A stretch of 64,000 bases of DNA. Source: Prosthecobacter sp. (GTDB lineage Bacteria; Verrucomicrobiota; Verrucomicrobiia; Verrucomicrobiales; Verrucomicrobiaceae). This document shows, one piece after another, positions 17,101 through 24,089 of the stretch. Position numbers and translations under genes: made by a program. Numbering within the stretch: the stretch's first letter is position 1; every line of letters starts with the position of its first letter. The stretch covers positions 55,880 to 119,879 of the forward strand of contig NZ_JAGRPF010000103.1 of assembly GCF_020439865.1 (NCBI RefSeq), given 5' to 3'. The notes under the pieces were generated by a model. The model saw only the letters and a program-made list of their open reading frames with translations, made no database searches and was not told the DNA's origin.

Positions 17101-20100
17101 CAGGATGAAGCCGAACTGCGTGTCTATGAGCAGATGACGCAGGTGCGCCCGTGGGATGGCCGTGCGCGGCTGCGGCTGGCCTTGAAGTGCCTGCGGTTTG
17201 CGGACGAGACGGAGGCCGAAAAGCAGCTTCAGGCAGTGCTCGCGGCGCCGGTGAAGACACGGAGCTATCCGGTCGTCGGTGTGCGCGCACCGCTGCCGCT
17301 GACCGACACCCGCCATGCCGGAGGCGGTGTCACCACGGGAGATCTTGTGTCACTGCTGGACTTCGCTCCGGGGCTGGACCGCAAGGAACTGGACACGCTG
17401 CGTGCGTTCCTCGGTCAGCCGCGTGCGGAGTTTGCGGAACTGCCCGAAGATGCATCCATGGTGCGGCTGCGTGCGATCGAAGAACTGGCCCGGCTGCGGC
17501 GTGCCAACGGAGGCGACGAATGGAACGCGTGGATCAAGCAATGGAATGAGGACGCCAAGGCAAACGAGGTCGAAAAGCTGTGGGCGTTTTATTATGCGGG
17601 AGCGGGAACCGAGTTCCGTACGGTGCTTGCGAAGATTCTGCCGGACCTCCGCAAGCTGGAGGAACAGTTTGCCATGCTCTGGCTGACGCTGCGCAGCAAT
17701 GGCATGGACGCGGCGGTGCGCTGGGCGGGTGAGAAAGGCTGGTCGCCGGATGTCGTGAAAGCGCGTGCGGAACTGCTGCAGGCCTGCGTCTCGATGCTGG
17801 TGGATGTGGACAGCTTCCGCTTCCGTCCGGGTGAACTCGCGCAACTGGGCGCCTGGCGTGTGCTGCGCAACGCCGCCATCGTGGAACTGACGCGCAAGCT
17901 GCAGGACAAACAGCGCTACGATGAGGCGCTGGCGCTGGGCTCCAGCCTGCCGCTCAACGCTCCGGAGATGGAAATGGACTACTCGCTTTTCCTCGCACGC
18001 ATCGCGGAAAGCGCGGAGCGCTGGGATCTGGCACGAAAATACCTGGATGCCGCGGTACGCGGACCGGTGGCGGCGGAAAACTACCGCACGAGCTACGATC
18101 CGTTTTTGCTCAGCCTCACGTCACTGAGCCGCGTGGCGAACTCCGAACAGCAGCGCGAGGAGACCCTGCGCTCCGCATGGCGCAGACTGCAGCGCACGCA
18201 GCCTTCCGCGATGACTTCGATCCGCAAGGCGGCGGTCGCCGGCCTCGCGGGCGCGGACCAGAAAGGCGCGGAAACGCTGGGACGATTCCTCTCAGGCCCG
18301 TTCCTCGCGCAGCGCGACATGACGGACACGAAGGGCAGCCTGCTCTCGCAGGGGGCCTCGCGCTACGAAGAACCGCCGCATCTGCGCAGCCTGTGGGAGG
18401 AGACGCGGGAGATTCAGGCCCTGATGGTGCAGCAGGGGCTCGGCGGCGTGGTGGACGGCGCGAACACCACCATCGACCGGCGTTACGGCACCACGATGCT
18501 GGGACCACGCTCGGACTCAGAATTCGGCGAATGGCGGATCAATGACCTGATCGGCAGGCTGCGCACGGCGGATTATCCCACGCGGCGGCGCCTGATCCGC
18601 GAGCATCTCGCGGCGGTGGATCTGCGCACCGAGCACTCGGTGGACACGCTCGGAAATCTCGGCAGCCGCTTGGAGAGCGCCGGCATGGTGCGTGAGGCGA
18701 TCGATGTTTACGCCATGCTGCCCGACCGGGCGCCGTCGAACCCCGACTACGCGCTGTGGATGCTGCGCGTGTCTGAGAACGCGATGGAGATCGAGCCCGG
18801 CCGCGGCTTCGCGCTCAAGCTGCTGCTGGCCGAGCCGCCGCTCAAGCCCCCGCAACCCGGCGATGACACCCTCCGCGAAAAGCATGCGCTGTTTCTCGCC
18901 CGTGACTTCAATGTGGATGAACTGCGGCGTCAGGGCTTCCGCGACAAGTTTACCCAGGTGCTCGAACGCCGCCGTCCGCACGAGGTTTCCTACCTGCGCG
19001 AGCTCGGCCTGCTGCACGAGCGCATGCAGAACGACCATGCGGCGCTCTCCGCCTGGGACCGCCTGCATGCCTGCTATGTGGCGAACGACCAGGCCGGCAC
19101 TGATCTCGATGTCGAGGCCAGCCTGCACCGCGCGCAGATTCTCCAGCGTCTCGGACAACCTCAGGCCGCCCTGAAAGTGCTGCGTGACGTACCGCTGGCG
19201 GAGCCGCTGGAACCCGTCGCCCAGGAAGTGCTGAAGCTGCGCTGTCAGATCGCCACGGCGGCGGGTGATTGGAATGATGTGCGCGAACTGATGACGCTGT
19301 GCGTCGAACGCAAGTCCCTGCCCTGCGTGGTCGCACTGGCCGCCGGACTGCGCACCCACGACCGGCCCACCGAGGCCTTGAATCTCCTCACTCAGGCCGA
19401 CCGCACGATCAAAGGCGACCACGAACGCTTCACGCTGCGGCTGGAGCAGCTCAAGGTGCTTGCAGCCGATCCGGGCTGGGCGCCCGAACGCGGACGCGCG
19501 CAGATCGCCGCGTTGTTCCGCACCACGACACGAGATCGCGACACGCTCAAAGACATGCATGCCTGGCTCAAAGAGCTCGCCAAAGGCAAACAGGCGGCAG
19601 GCTGGATCGCCATGCTGCGCACCGAGTCACGGGCGGGCACGGATCGTCCGCTCGCCGCACTGGCGCTGAGCGCCTTCACCTCGCGGCTGCCTCAGGAGGC
19701 GCATGCGGATTTCGTCAGCGCCTGGCAGCAGGTGGCGGAGAAGGACCGGCTGTGCATCGAACTCGCCGCCGAAGAAATGCTGCAATCCGGACACGCCGCC
19801 TGGGCCTGGGACGCCTGCGAGATCGTGGCAGGCATTCCCACCTTCCGCGAGCAGGGCCGCAAGCTGCCGCTCGCCGTTCGCGTCGCCCATGCCCTGCATG
19901 ATGAGGCCTCGGTGCGCGAGCTCTTCAGCGAAACACTGCGTCTCGCCTTCCCCGGCGGCGCCCAGACCATCGAGTGGGCCCGTGCGTTTGAAGACACCGG
20001 GCACGCGAACCTCGCCCGCGAGTTGTTTGAAGCGGCGCTGCAGCGCCTCGAAGGCACCGCCTCGCTGCAGCCGGAGCTGTTCGCCGCCTACGCACGCTTC

Positions 20101-20325
20101 CTCATGCGTCAGCAGGAGTTCGAAGCGGCGGAGTCGTACCTCATGCGCATGAACTGGACGCTGCCCGCCGAGGCGGCAAAACTCATCTTTGAACTCTACC
20201 AAAGCTGGGGCAGACTCCCCGGCATCGAGGCGGAGCTGCCCAAGTTCCACCTGCCCGGCGGCGTGACGAAGGAAATCCTTTTCCTCACCCGTCAGCCGGC
20301 CGCCAAACCCACGCCCCAGCCATGA
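14125..20325 (+). CDS. Giant exported TPR-repeat protein (2066 aa)
   Basis: A very long uninterrupted frame. I chose the ATG at 14125: a purine-rich GAGGG lies 8 bp upstream and the protein then opens with a signal peptide (about residues 1-30, LVGTLALALVLQAQAQ). A GTG at 14116 is also possible. The remainder is almost entirely alpha-helical with TPR/SEL-like spacing, for example NAEAADAYERAAKLKPQDIE, RTEDALALWKQAVKRVEG and QPQAALKVLRDVPLAEPLE. No enzymatic motif is seen. Such proteins usually act as scaffolds in the periplasm or envelope. The last codons overlap the start of a lipoprotein gene (ATGA at 20322-20325), so the two products are probably made together. Base composition matches the surroundings. 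Confidence 0.85.
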   Translation: MPGIAGQLLELRRLVGTLALALVLQAQAQTTDKPWAERETKLANEYLSLLVQQPEYGRVLDLLWDLYDKHDATKLLVENVSQQAEKSKFEAVKIVEAHLIRKSGDLKRAAQLYDELLKTDSKNLTLLQSRAAVARELSDPATAFTLIKKAAELVPADDPQGPQMWIELGGMALAGGKNAEAADAYERAAKLKPQDIELARQVAQLLLQAGFPDRAAGFFAKLADQTDPQRKLDALYDLARIYEHADQFAKADKALTDGLALLHFRDGRYLDFFRRRVRLHERFGTLDDLEKALVTAAKNTPPSEQALLDAARYFELTVEPDEQLKWLRALVQAVPQVEDYRWELVRTLLDHEGAAEAAKLLDERLKNDGSDLPAIVMLRCEADLRNGDAKSATARLLKMLEVQDSTDVEKQTLVFAQTRTLDAVVEKILRARVQRDPQKAEAVFDLAAFFRGRRDVASEDKLLREFTSGAANEEERQKRLSDASSFLAASNNLDSAIIMAREAVSKPGAGREQWLQLAELLAEQGENEEAAEWVEKAWHASTTDEDRVDVDERLLSILMGDTKVVLKSPPGGGDFVLPDAFTGTGFASDDTDGVKREKLPDRVLEFAQKTISEAKLADARSKDAEAARFRGFWWAVRTSRFEDAYDLLNRLEFDPVTHLDVPVSLVVEQLKLDLAQEDENVALMERQLRRLSGLDASGRIRYTLRLAELLMESERRADSETSSPGWKSDTPFPPPGVEASKLLENAYREFPESGQLLSALSQIYFLQRRTEDALALWKQAVKRVEGPTAIPLMESYADILLRQHRIADHVEVQAQILERETDVKRRREVLRRCIDRLTFSDSSGGELAPSVMRDRLKLLERALLERVQRHPFDGFYHEALAQVFERGGDHVKAFASMKQAYYTSPDTPFSLDQLRDAALKVADLKSAIYFQKQIAAAAPPKEIAAESRRLVELLEQTFQITEADRVRRRLESRFSQDATALDELAKYYQGSGQDEAELRVYEQMTQVRPWDGRARLRLALKCLRFADETEAEKQLQAVLAAPVKTRSYPVVGVRAPLPLTDTRHAGGGVTTGDLVSLLDFAPGLDRKELDTLRAFLGQPRAEFAELPEDASMVRLRAIEELARLRRANGGDEWNAWIKQWNEDAKANEVEKLWAFYYAGAGTEFRTVLAKILPDLRKLEEQFAMLWLTLRSNGMDAAVRWAGEKGWSPDVVKARAELLQACVSMLVDVDSFRFRPGELAQLGAWRVLRNAAIVELTRKLQDKQRYDEALALGSSLPLNAPEMEMDYSLFLARIAESAERWDLARKYLDAAVRGPVAAENYRTSYDPFLLSLTSLSRVANSEQQREETLRSAWRRLQRTQPSAMTSIRKAAVAGLAGADQKGAETLGRFLSGPFLAQRDMTDTKGSLLSQGASRYEEPPHLRSLWEETREIQALMVQQGLGGVVDGANTTIDRRYGTTMLGPRSDSEFGEWRINDLIGRLRTADYPTRRRLIREHLAAVDLRTEHSVDTLGNLGSRLESAGMVREAIDVYAMLPDRAPSNPDYALWMLRVSENAMEIEPGRGFALKLLLAEPPLKPPQPGDDTLREKHALFLARDFNVDELRRQGFRDKFTQVLERRRPHEVSYLRELGLLHERMQNDHAALSAWDRLHACYVANDQAGTDLDVEASLHRAQILQRLGQPQAALKVLRDVPLAEPLEPVAQEVLKLRCQIATAAGDWNDVRELMTLCVERKSLPCVVALAAGLRTHDRPTEALNLLTQADRTIKGDHERFTLRLEQLKVLAADPGWAPERGRAQIAALFRTTTRDRDTLKDMHAWLKELAKGKQAAGWIAMLRTESRAGTDRPLAALALSAFTSRLPQEAHADFVSAWQQVAEKDRLCIELAAEEMLQSGHAAWAWDACEIVAGIPTFREQGRKLPLAVRVAHALHDEASVRELFSETLRLAFPGGAQTIEWARAFEDTGHANLARELFEAALQRLEGTASLQPELFAAYARFLMRQQEFEAAESYLMRMNWTLPAEAAKLIFELYQSWGRLPGIEAELPKFHLPGGVTKEILFLTRQPAAKPTPQP

Positions 20326-20906
20326 ATTCAACCACACGCCTTCTCCTCTGCCTCGGCGCAGGCGTCGTGCTGTGCCAGTGCTCGGGCCCGGACAAGAAGA
20401 GCAAAAAGCCGAACACGACGGACATGCCTCTCGCCCAGCGCGCCATGCTCAAGCCGAACGAAAACCAGCGCAGCTCGTATGAGAAGTACCTGACCGATCC
20501 GAAGTCGTCGAAAGGCCAGGCGGGCGCTTATTATCAGAAGCAGATGCATCACTCCAAAAGCTTCAACGGTGCCGATTCCTATGCCGGACAGAAGCAGTTC
20601 AAGACGGACCAAAGCTGGTTCGGCAAGTCCCGCAACAAGAGCGCTGACATGACCTACAGCCTCGGAGACAAGCAGGCCGGCGCCATGAACGACCGCTTCA
20701 AGACCGACTCATCTCGTTTCGGCAGCCAGCAGGCCCGCGAGAGCGACTCCACCTTCGGCGCCAACACCTACAAAACCGGCTCCGCGCTCTCCCGCTCCAA
20801 GGTCAACGGCAAGTGGCCGGACATCATCGAGAACTACAATGACAAGGGCGGCAAAAAAAGCGCCTACTCCGAGGACGAGGTGAAGAAGCTCCTGAACCGG
20901 AACTGA
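20322..20906 (+). CDS. Hypothetical lipoprotein
   Basis: A 194-residue protein with a lipoprotein signal: the helix LLLCLGAGVVLC is followed by the lipobox LCQC, giving a lipidated Cys at about residue 20. The mature part is highly polar and low in hydrophobic residues, rich in Lys, Ser, Asp, Gln and Tyr/Phe, with loose repeats around an aromatic after Lys/Gln (QKQFKTDQSWFGKS, NDRFKTDSSRFGSQ). It looks largely disordered. The start overlaps the stop of the giant TPR gene by 4 bp, so a shared envelope role is likely. No family recognised. Confidence 0.8.
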   Translation: MNSTTRLLLCLGAGVVLCQCSGPDKKSKKPNTTDMPLAQRAMLKPNENQRSSYEKYLTDPKSSKGQAGAYYQKQMHHSKSFNGADSYAGQKQFKTDQSWFGKSRNKSADMTYSLGDKQAGAMNDRFKTDSSRFGSQQARESDSTFGANTYKTGSALSRSKVNGKWPDIIENYNDKGGKKSAYSEDEVKKLLNRN

Positions 20907-20979
20907 GAAGACGCGGCATGCTGTTCTTGCTGCTGCCAATGATTGCGCTTCGACGCATTCCCGCCTAGGTCACGGCTGA

Positions 20980-22125
20980 ATGCGCATCCTCCACACCGCT
21001 GACTGGCATCTCGGCGCCCGGCTCGTCGAGCGTGACCGCCTGCCGGAGCATGCCGCGTTTCTCGACTGGCTCATCGACACGCTGCGCTCCGAGAAAATCG
21101 ACGCGCTGCTCGTCAGCGGCGATGTCTTCGACGCTGCAAACCCGCCGCAGGAGGCCGTCGCGCTCTACTTCGACTTTTTGAAGCGCCTCGCCGATCTGAA
21201 AACGGTCAAGGCCGTCATCACCGGCGGCAACCACGACTCCGCCTCGCACCTCAACGCCCCGCGTGAGCTGCTGCGTCGCTTCGACGTGCATGTCTTCGGC
21301 CACGCCGGGGACAACATCGTCGATCTCGGCGGCGCGGTTGTCGCCGCCGTGCCCTTCCTGCGCGAGCGCGACCTCCGCGAGGCCGCCGCCGGTGAAACGA
21401 TGGCCGCCGTGCACGAGCAGGTCCGCAGCGCCATCCGCGACCACTATGCCGCTCAGCTCGCCGCCTGCCGCGACGTCGCGAAGCAGCGCCCTGTCATCGC
21501 CATGGGCCACCTCACCGTCCTCGGCGCCACCACCAGCGACAGCGAGCGCGACATCCACATCGGCAACCTCGGCGCCGTCGGCGCGGACATCTTCACCGGC
21601 TTCGACTACACCGCCCTCGGCCACCTGCATCGTCCGCAAAAAGTCGGCGGCCAGGAAATCGTGCGCTACAGCGGCTCGCCCATCGCGCTCAGCTTTTCCG
21701 AGGCCGCGGACAAAAAATCCGTCGTTATCCTCGACACGCAGGGCATGAAAATCGAAACGCCCGCCGTGCCAGTCACTCGCTCGCTCGTCCGCGTGAAAGC
21801 AGATCGCGCCACGCTCGCCGCCGATCTCGAACAAGTGGCCGCCGGAGCCTGGGCCGAAGTCACCGTGAAGCTCGCCGCCCCCGAGCCCGATCTCGACCGT
21901 CAGGTGCGCGAAGCCGCCGCCGGCCGTTTCGAAGTCCTCAAAGTCCTAGCCGACCTTCCCGCAACCGCCGCCACGCCCTGGCAACCCACCGGCCCCGCCC
22001 TGCACGACCTCCAGCCCCGCGAGGTGTTTCGCGAACTGTTGAAGGAAAAGCAGATTGAGGGAGAGGAACTCGGTGCCGTGTTTGATGAGCTGCTAGCGAC
22101 TAGAGAAAAGAAAGTGCTCCTGTGA
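20980..22125 (+). CDS. sbcD: Nuclease SbcCD subunit D (Mre11-type)
   Basis: A 381-residue metallophosphoesterase of the Mre11/SbcD family. The metal-binding blocks appear in order: MRILHTADWHLGARL, LLVSGDVFDAANP, VITGGNHDSASHL, VIAMGHLTV and YTALGHLHRPQKV. With SbcC it forms the ATP-regulated nuclease that opens hairpin ends, removes protein-blocked ends and cuts long DNA palindromes. Its length and motif order are normal. In most genomes sbcC follows directly; here a serine-protease gene on the opposite strand separates them by about 2 kb. Its stop lies 14 bp from the end of that gene. Confidence 0.96.
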   Translation: MRILHTADWHLGARLVERDRLPEHAAFLDWLIDTLRSEKIDALLVSGDVFDAANPPQEAVALYFDFLKRLADLKTVKAVITGGNHDSASHLNAPRELLRRFDVHVFGHAGDNIVDLGGAVVAAVPFLRERDLREAAAGETMAAVHEQVRSAIRDHYAAQLAACRDVAKQRPVIAMGHLTVLGATTSDSERDIHIGNLGAVGADIFTGFDYTALGHLHRPQKVGGQEIVRYSGSPIALSFSEAADKKSVVILDTQGMKIETPAVPVTRSLVRVKADRATLAADLEQVAAGAWAEVTVKLAAPEPDLDRQVREAAAGRFEVLKVLADLPATAATPWQPTGPALHDLQPREVFRELLKEKQIEGEELGAVFDELLATREKKVLL

Positions 22126-22128
22126 AAT

Positions 22129-22143
22129 CTGAGAGCTTCTCAG
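22129..22143. terminator. Small hairpin between convergent sbcD and protease genes
   Basis: CTGAGA and TCTCAG form a perfect 6-bp stem around a 3-nt GCT loop, starting 3 bp after the sbcD stop and overlapping the stop codon of the convergent protease gene. TTTGTT follows on the plus strand. The stem is short, so as a terminator it would be weak. Confidence 0.3.
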
Positions 22144-23942
22144 TTTGTTGATCTAGCCGTCAGGTGGTCTAAAACATGCGCTTCGATTCCCCACTTCTCA
22201 TTCGCTGTCGCCATGACACCAATTTGTTTGACCAAGCCTGGCGCGATGTCTTCAACGACGGAGACGTCCTCGTAGTGAACGACTCGCTTTTGAGCATCTG
22301 CATAGGTTTTCTTGAAGCTTGCTGCTTTTTCAGACTGAACTGCGACAAACTGCTTTAGCTTCATCTCAGCATCAGCGATCATTTTTTTGCCCAAAAGAAC
22401 TTGTTCGTTCATTGTTTTGAGGCGCTCCTCAACCTTTGCCTTCGATTCGATAATGGACCTATTTAGCTTGGGTAGATAGCGTGTTGTTACGCTTTGTCTC
22501 GTGTATGGGTTTTGGCTGTTTACTGACTGCAAAAAAAACTCTGCATCCAACTCGAGGCCGGTTATGCCGAGTTGGTAGGAGGAGCCGGGGATCGCATCGC
22601 TAGCGACTTTGATCTGAGCTAAGAGTTGGTCGCTCATCCTAGAACCATCGTTCTGAAGAAGCCTCAGTAACGTCGTGAGTTTTGCGCTTGAGTCGCTCAG
22701 ATCGTTGACGGCAGCCTGCTGCTTGGCGCAATAATCTTTGATGACAGCAATGGGTTTATCGTATGCGACTGGGTATTCGCTGTCGTCAGGAAGCTCAAAG
22801 TAAATTAATCGAAGGAGCATCGCACGGACAGTGCTCTTCAAAGAGTTCTTTGCCGAGATGACAACATAGCCTTCCTTGATTCCAAGCACATCAACGTCAA
22901 TCCCATTTGATCCATGTTTGAATTTTGAGCTTTCTTGAGTGGCGATGATCGTGGAGAGGTCACGCATTTGAGCGCCTTCGAGGTGTCTTTGAATATCTTG
23001 TGATCGGACGGCGAAGTTCAAGTTCTGACCATCTTCAAAATAGAACGTCGCCATGCCGACTAGCTGGCCAAACTCGTTGACCACAGGTCCGCCGCTGCTG
23101 CCTGGGGAAATTGGTGTCGTCATTTGATAAAACGACAAACCCTTCTCATCTCGGATGCCGCTTAGGATTCCATTCGACAATGTTTGCTTTAAACCCTTCG
23201 GGTTGCCGATCGCAAAAAGTTGGTTCCCAACTTTTGGAGGGTTTTGCGTCCAGGGAATTGCTTTTTGTTGATGAGTCACTTCGACAATGGCGATGTCCTG
23301 GTCAGATGAAGAAATGGCCCCCTTCTGAGGGGATTCGGATGTTCCATCTGCGAACACAATCTCAATCTTGGAAGCGCCTTCAATTACATGCCGATTCGTG
23401 ACAATGTGTTTACCGTCCGAGATGGCGAAGCCGCTGCCAAATGCTAGAGGTCGATTGTCGGCACCAATGCTTTTTATCAATACAACGCTCGGGGCAACAG
23501 TCGAGTAAACCTCATCGGCTTGCATAGCCTTTGGTTCTTTTGGGGTGCTGCTGGAGATTGCCTCGCTTTCAGGTCGAACCTGTGAATCGGTCAACACACT
23601 AGTGGGAGCCTCTGCATGTTCAGGAACTACAGAGTGCGAGGTATCATGCTTCTGAGGGGCCAAAACCATCCACATCAAGCCAGCTCCAAGCGACATGCAG
23701 CCGATGGCTGCGCAGACTCCGACTGCGAGCCTTTTGTGATCAGGATTGGTTGAATTGGACCGGTGTTTTGGTTTCGAGCCAATGAAGTCAACAAGTTGAC
23801 GCCATTCGCTCATTCCTTCCTGCCAGTAGTGATCGGTGATTTTGTAAGCACCCTGGTTCAAACGGAACACAATCTCGTCATGGTCATGTTCTCCAAGGAT
23901 TGATCCGTCTCGGGAGACTTGGATTTTTTGCGCGGCATTCAT
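22140..23942 (-). CDS. Membrane-anchored trypsin-like serine protease with N-terminal GYF_2 domain
   Basis: A 600-residue protein. I chose the ATG at 23942; an in-frame TTG two codons upstream is less likely. A GYF_2 domain spans about residues 7-53 (YWQEGMSEWRQLVDF carries its W-x2-G-M-x2-W signature). A membrane helix lies at about 72-95 and a Ser/Pro-rich linker follows. The DegP/HtrA-like catalytic domain covers about 145-325: His185 in VTNRHVIEGA, Asp216 in SDQDIAIVEV and Ser283 in ISPGSSGGPVV. No PDZ domain is visible. The last ~270 residues are unassigned and helical, with a coiled-coil-like stretch. Codons are visibly AT-richer than in sbcD and sbcC, and the gene lies antisense between them, suggesting insertion. 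Confidence 0.88.
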   Translation of the reverse strand: MNAAQKIQVSRDGSILGEHDHDEIVFRLNQGAYKITDHYWQEGMSEWRQLVDFIGSKPKHRSNSTNPDHKRLAVGVCAAIGCMSLGAGLMWMVLAPQKHDTSHSVVPEHAEAPTSVLTDSQVRPESEAISSSTPKEPKAMQADEVYSTVAPSVVLIKSIGADNRPLAFGSGFAISDGKHIVTNRHVIEGASKIEIVFADGTSESPQKGAISSSDQDIAIVEVTHQQKAIPWTQNPPKVGNQLFAIGNPKGLKQTLSNGILSGIRDEKGLSFYQMTTPISPGSSGGPVVNEFGQLVGMATFYFEDGQNLNFAVRSQDIQRHLEGAQMRDLSTIIATQESSKFKHGSNGIDVDVLGIKEGYVVISAKNSLKSTVRAMLLRLIYFELPDDSEYPVAYDKPIAVIKDYCAKQQAAVNDLSDSSAKLTTLLRLLQNDGSRMSDQLLAQIKVASDAIPGSSYQLGITGLELDAEFFLQSVNSQNPYTRQSVTTRYLPKLNRSIIESKAKVEERLKTMNEQVLLGKKMIADAEMKLKQFVAVQSEKAASFKKTYADAQKRVVHYEDVSVVEDIAPGLVKQIGVMATANEKWGIEAHVLDHLTARSTN

Positions 23943-23981
23943 AAACAAAAGATCGTCTCAGCAAAATTCTGCATAGTCGTA

Positions 23982-23997
23982 GACATGGCGCAATGTC
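23982..23997. promoter_or_regulatory. Dyad in the protease / sbcC divergent region
   Basis: GACAT and ATGTC flank a 6-bp centre in the AT-rich 147-bp region between the divergent starts at 23942 and 24090. It could be an operator for either gene. The arms are only 5 bp, so chance is possible. Confidence 0.2.
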
Positions 23998-24089
23998 CAT
24001 TCTCAATTTTTTATCTGCCATCAGGAGCTCGGATTTGTGTTTTTATTCGGCTTTGCTTGTTTTCACGTTTGTTTCGCTAACCAAATTCC

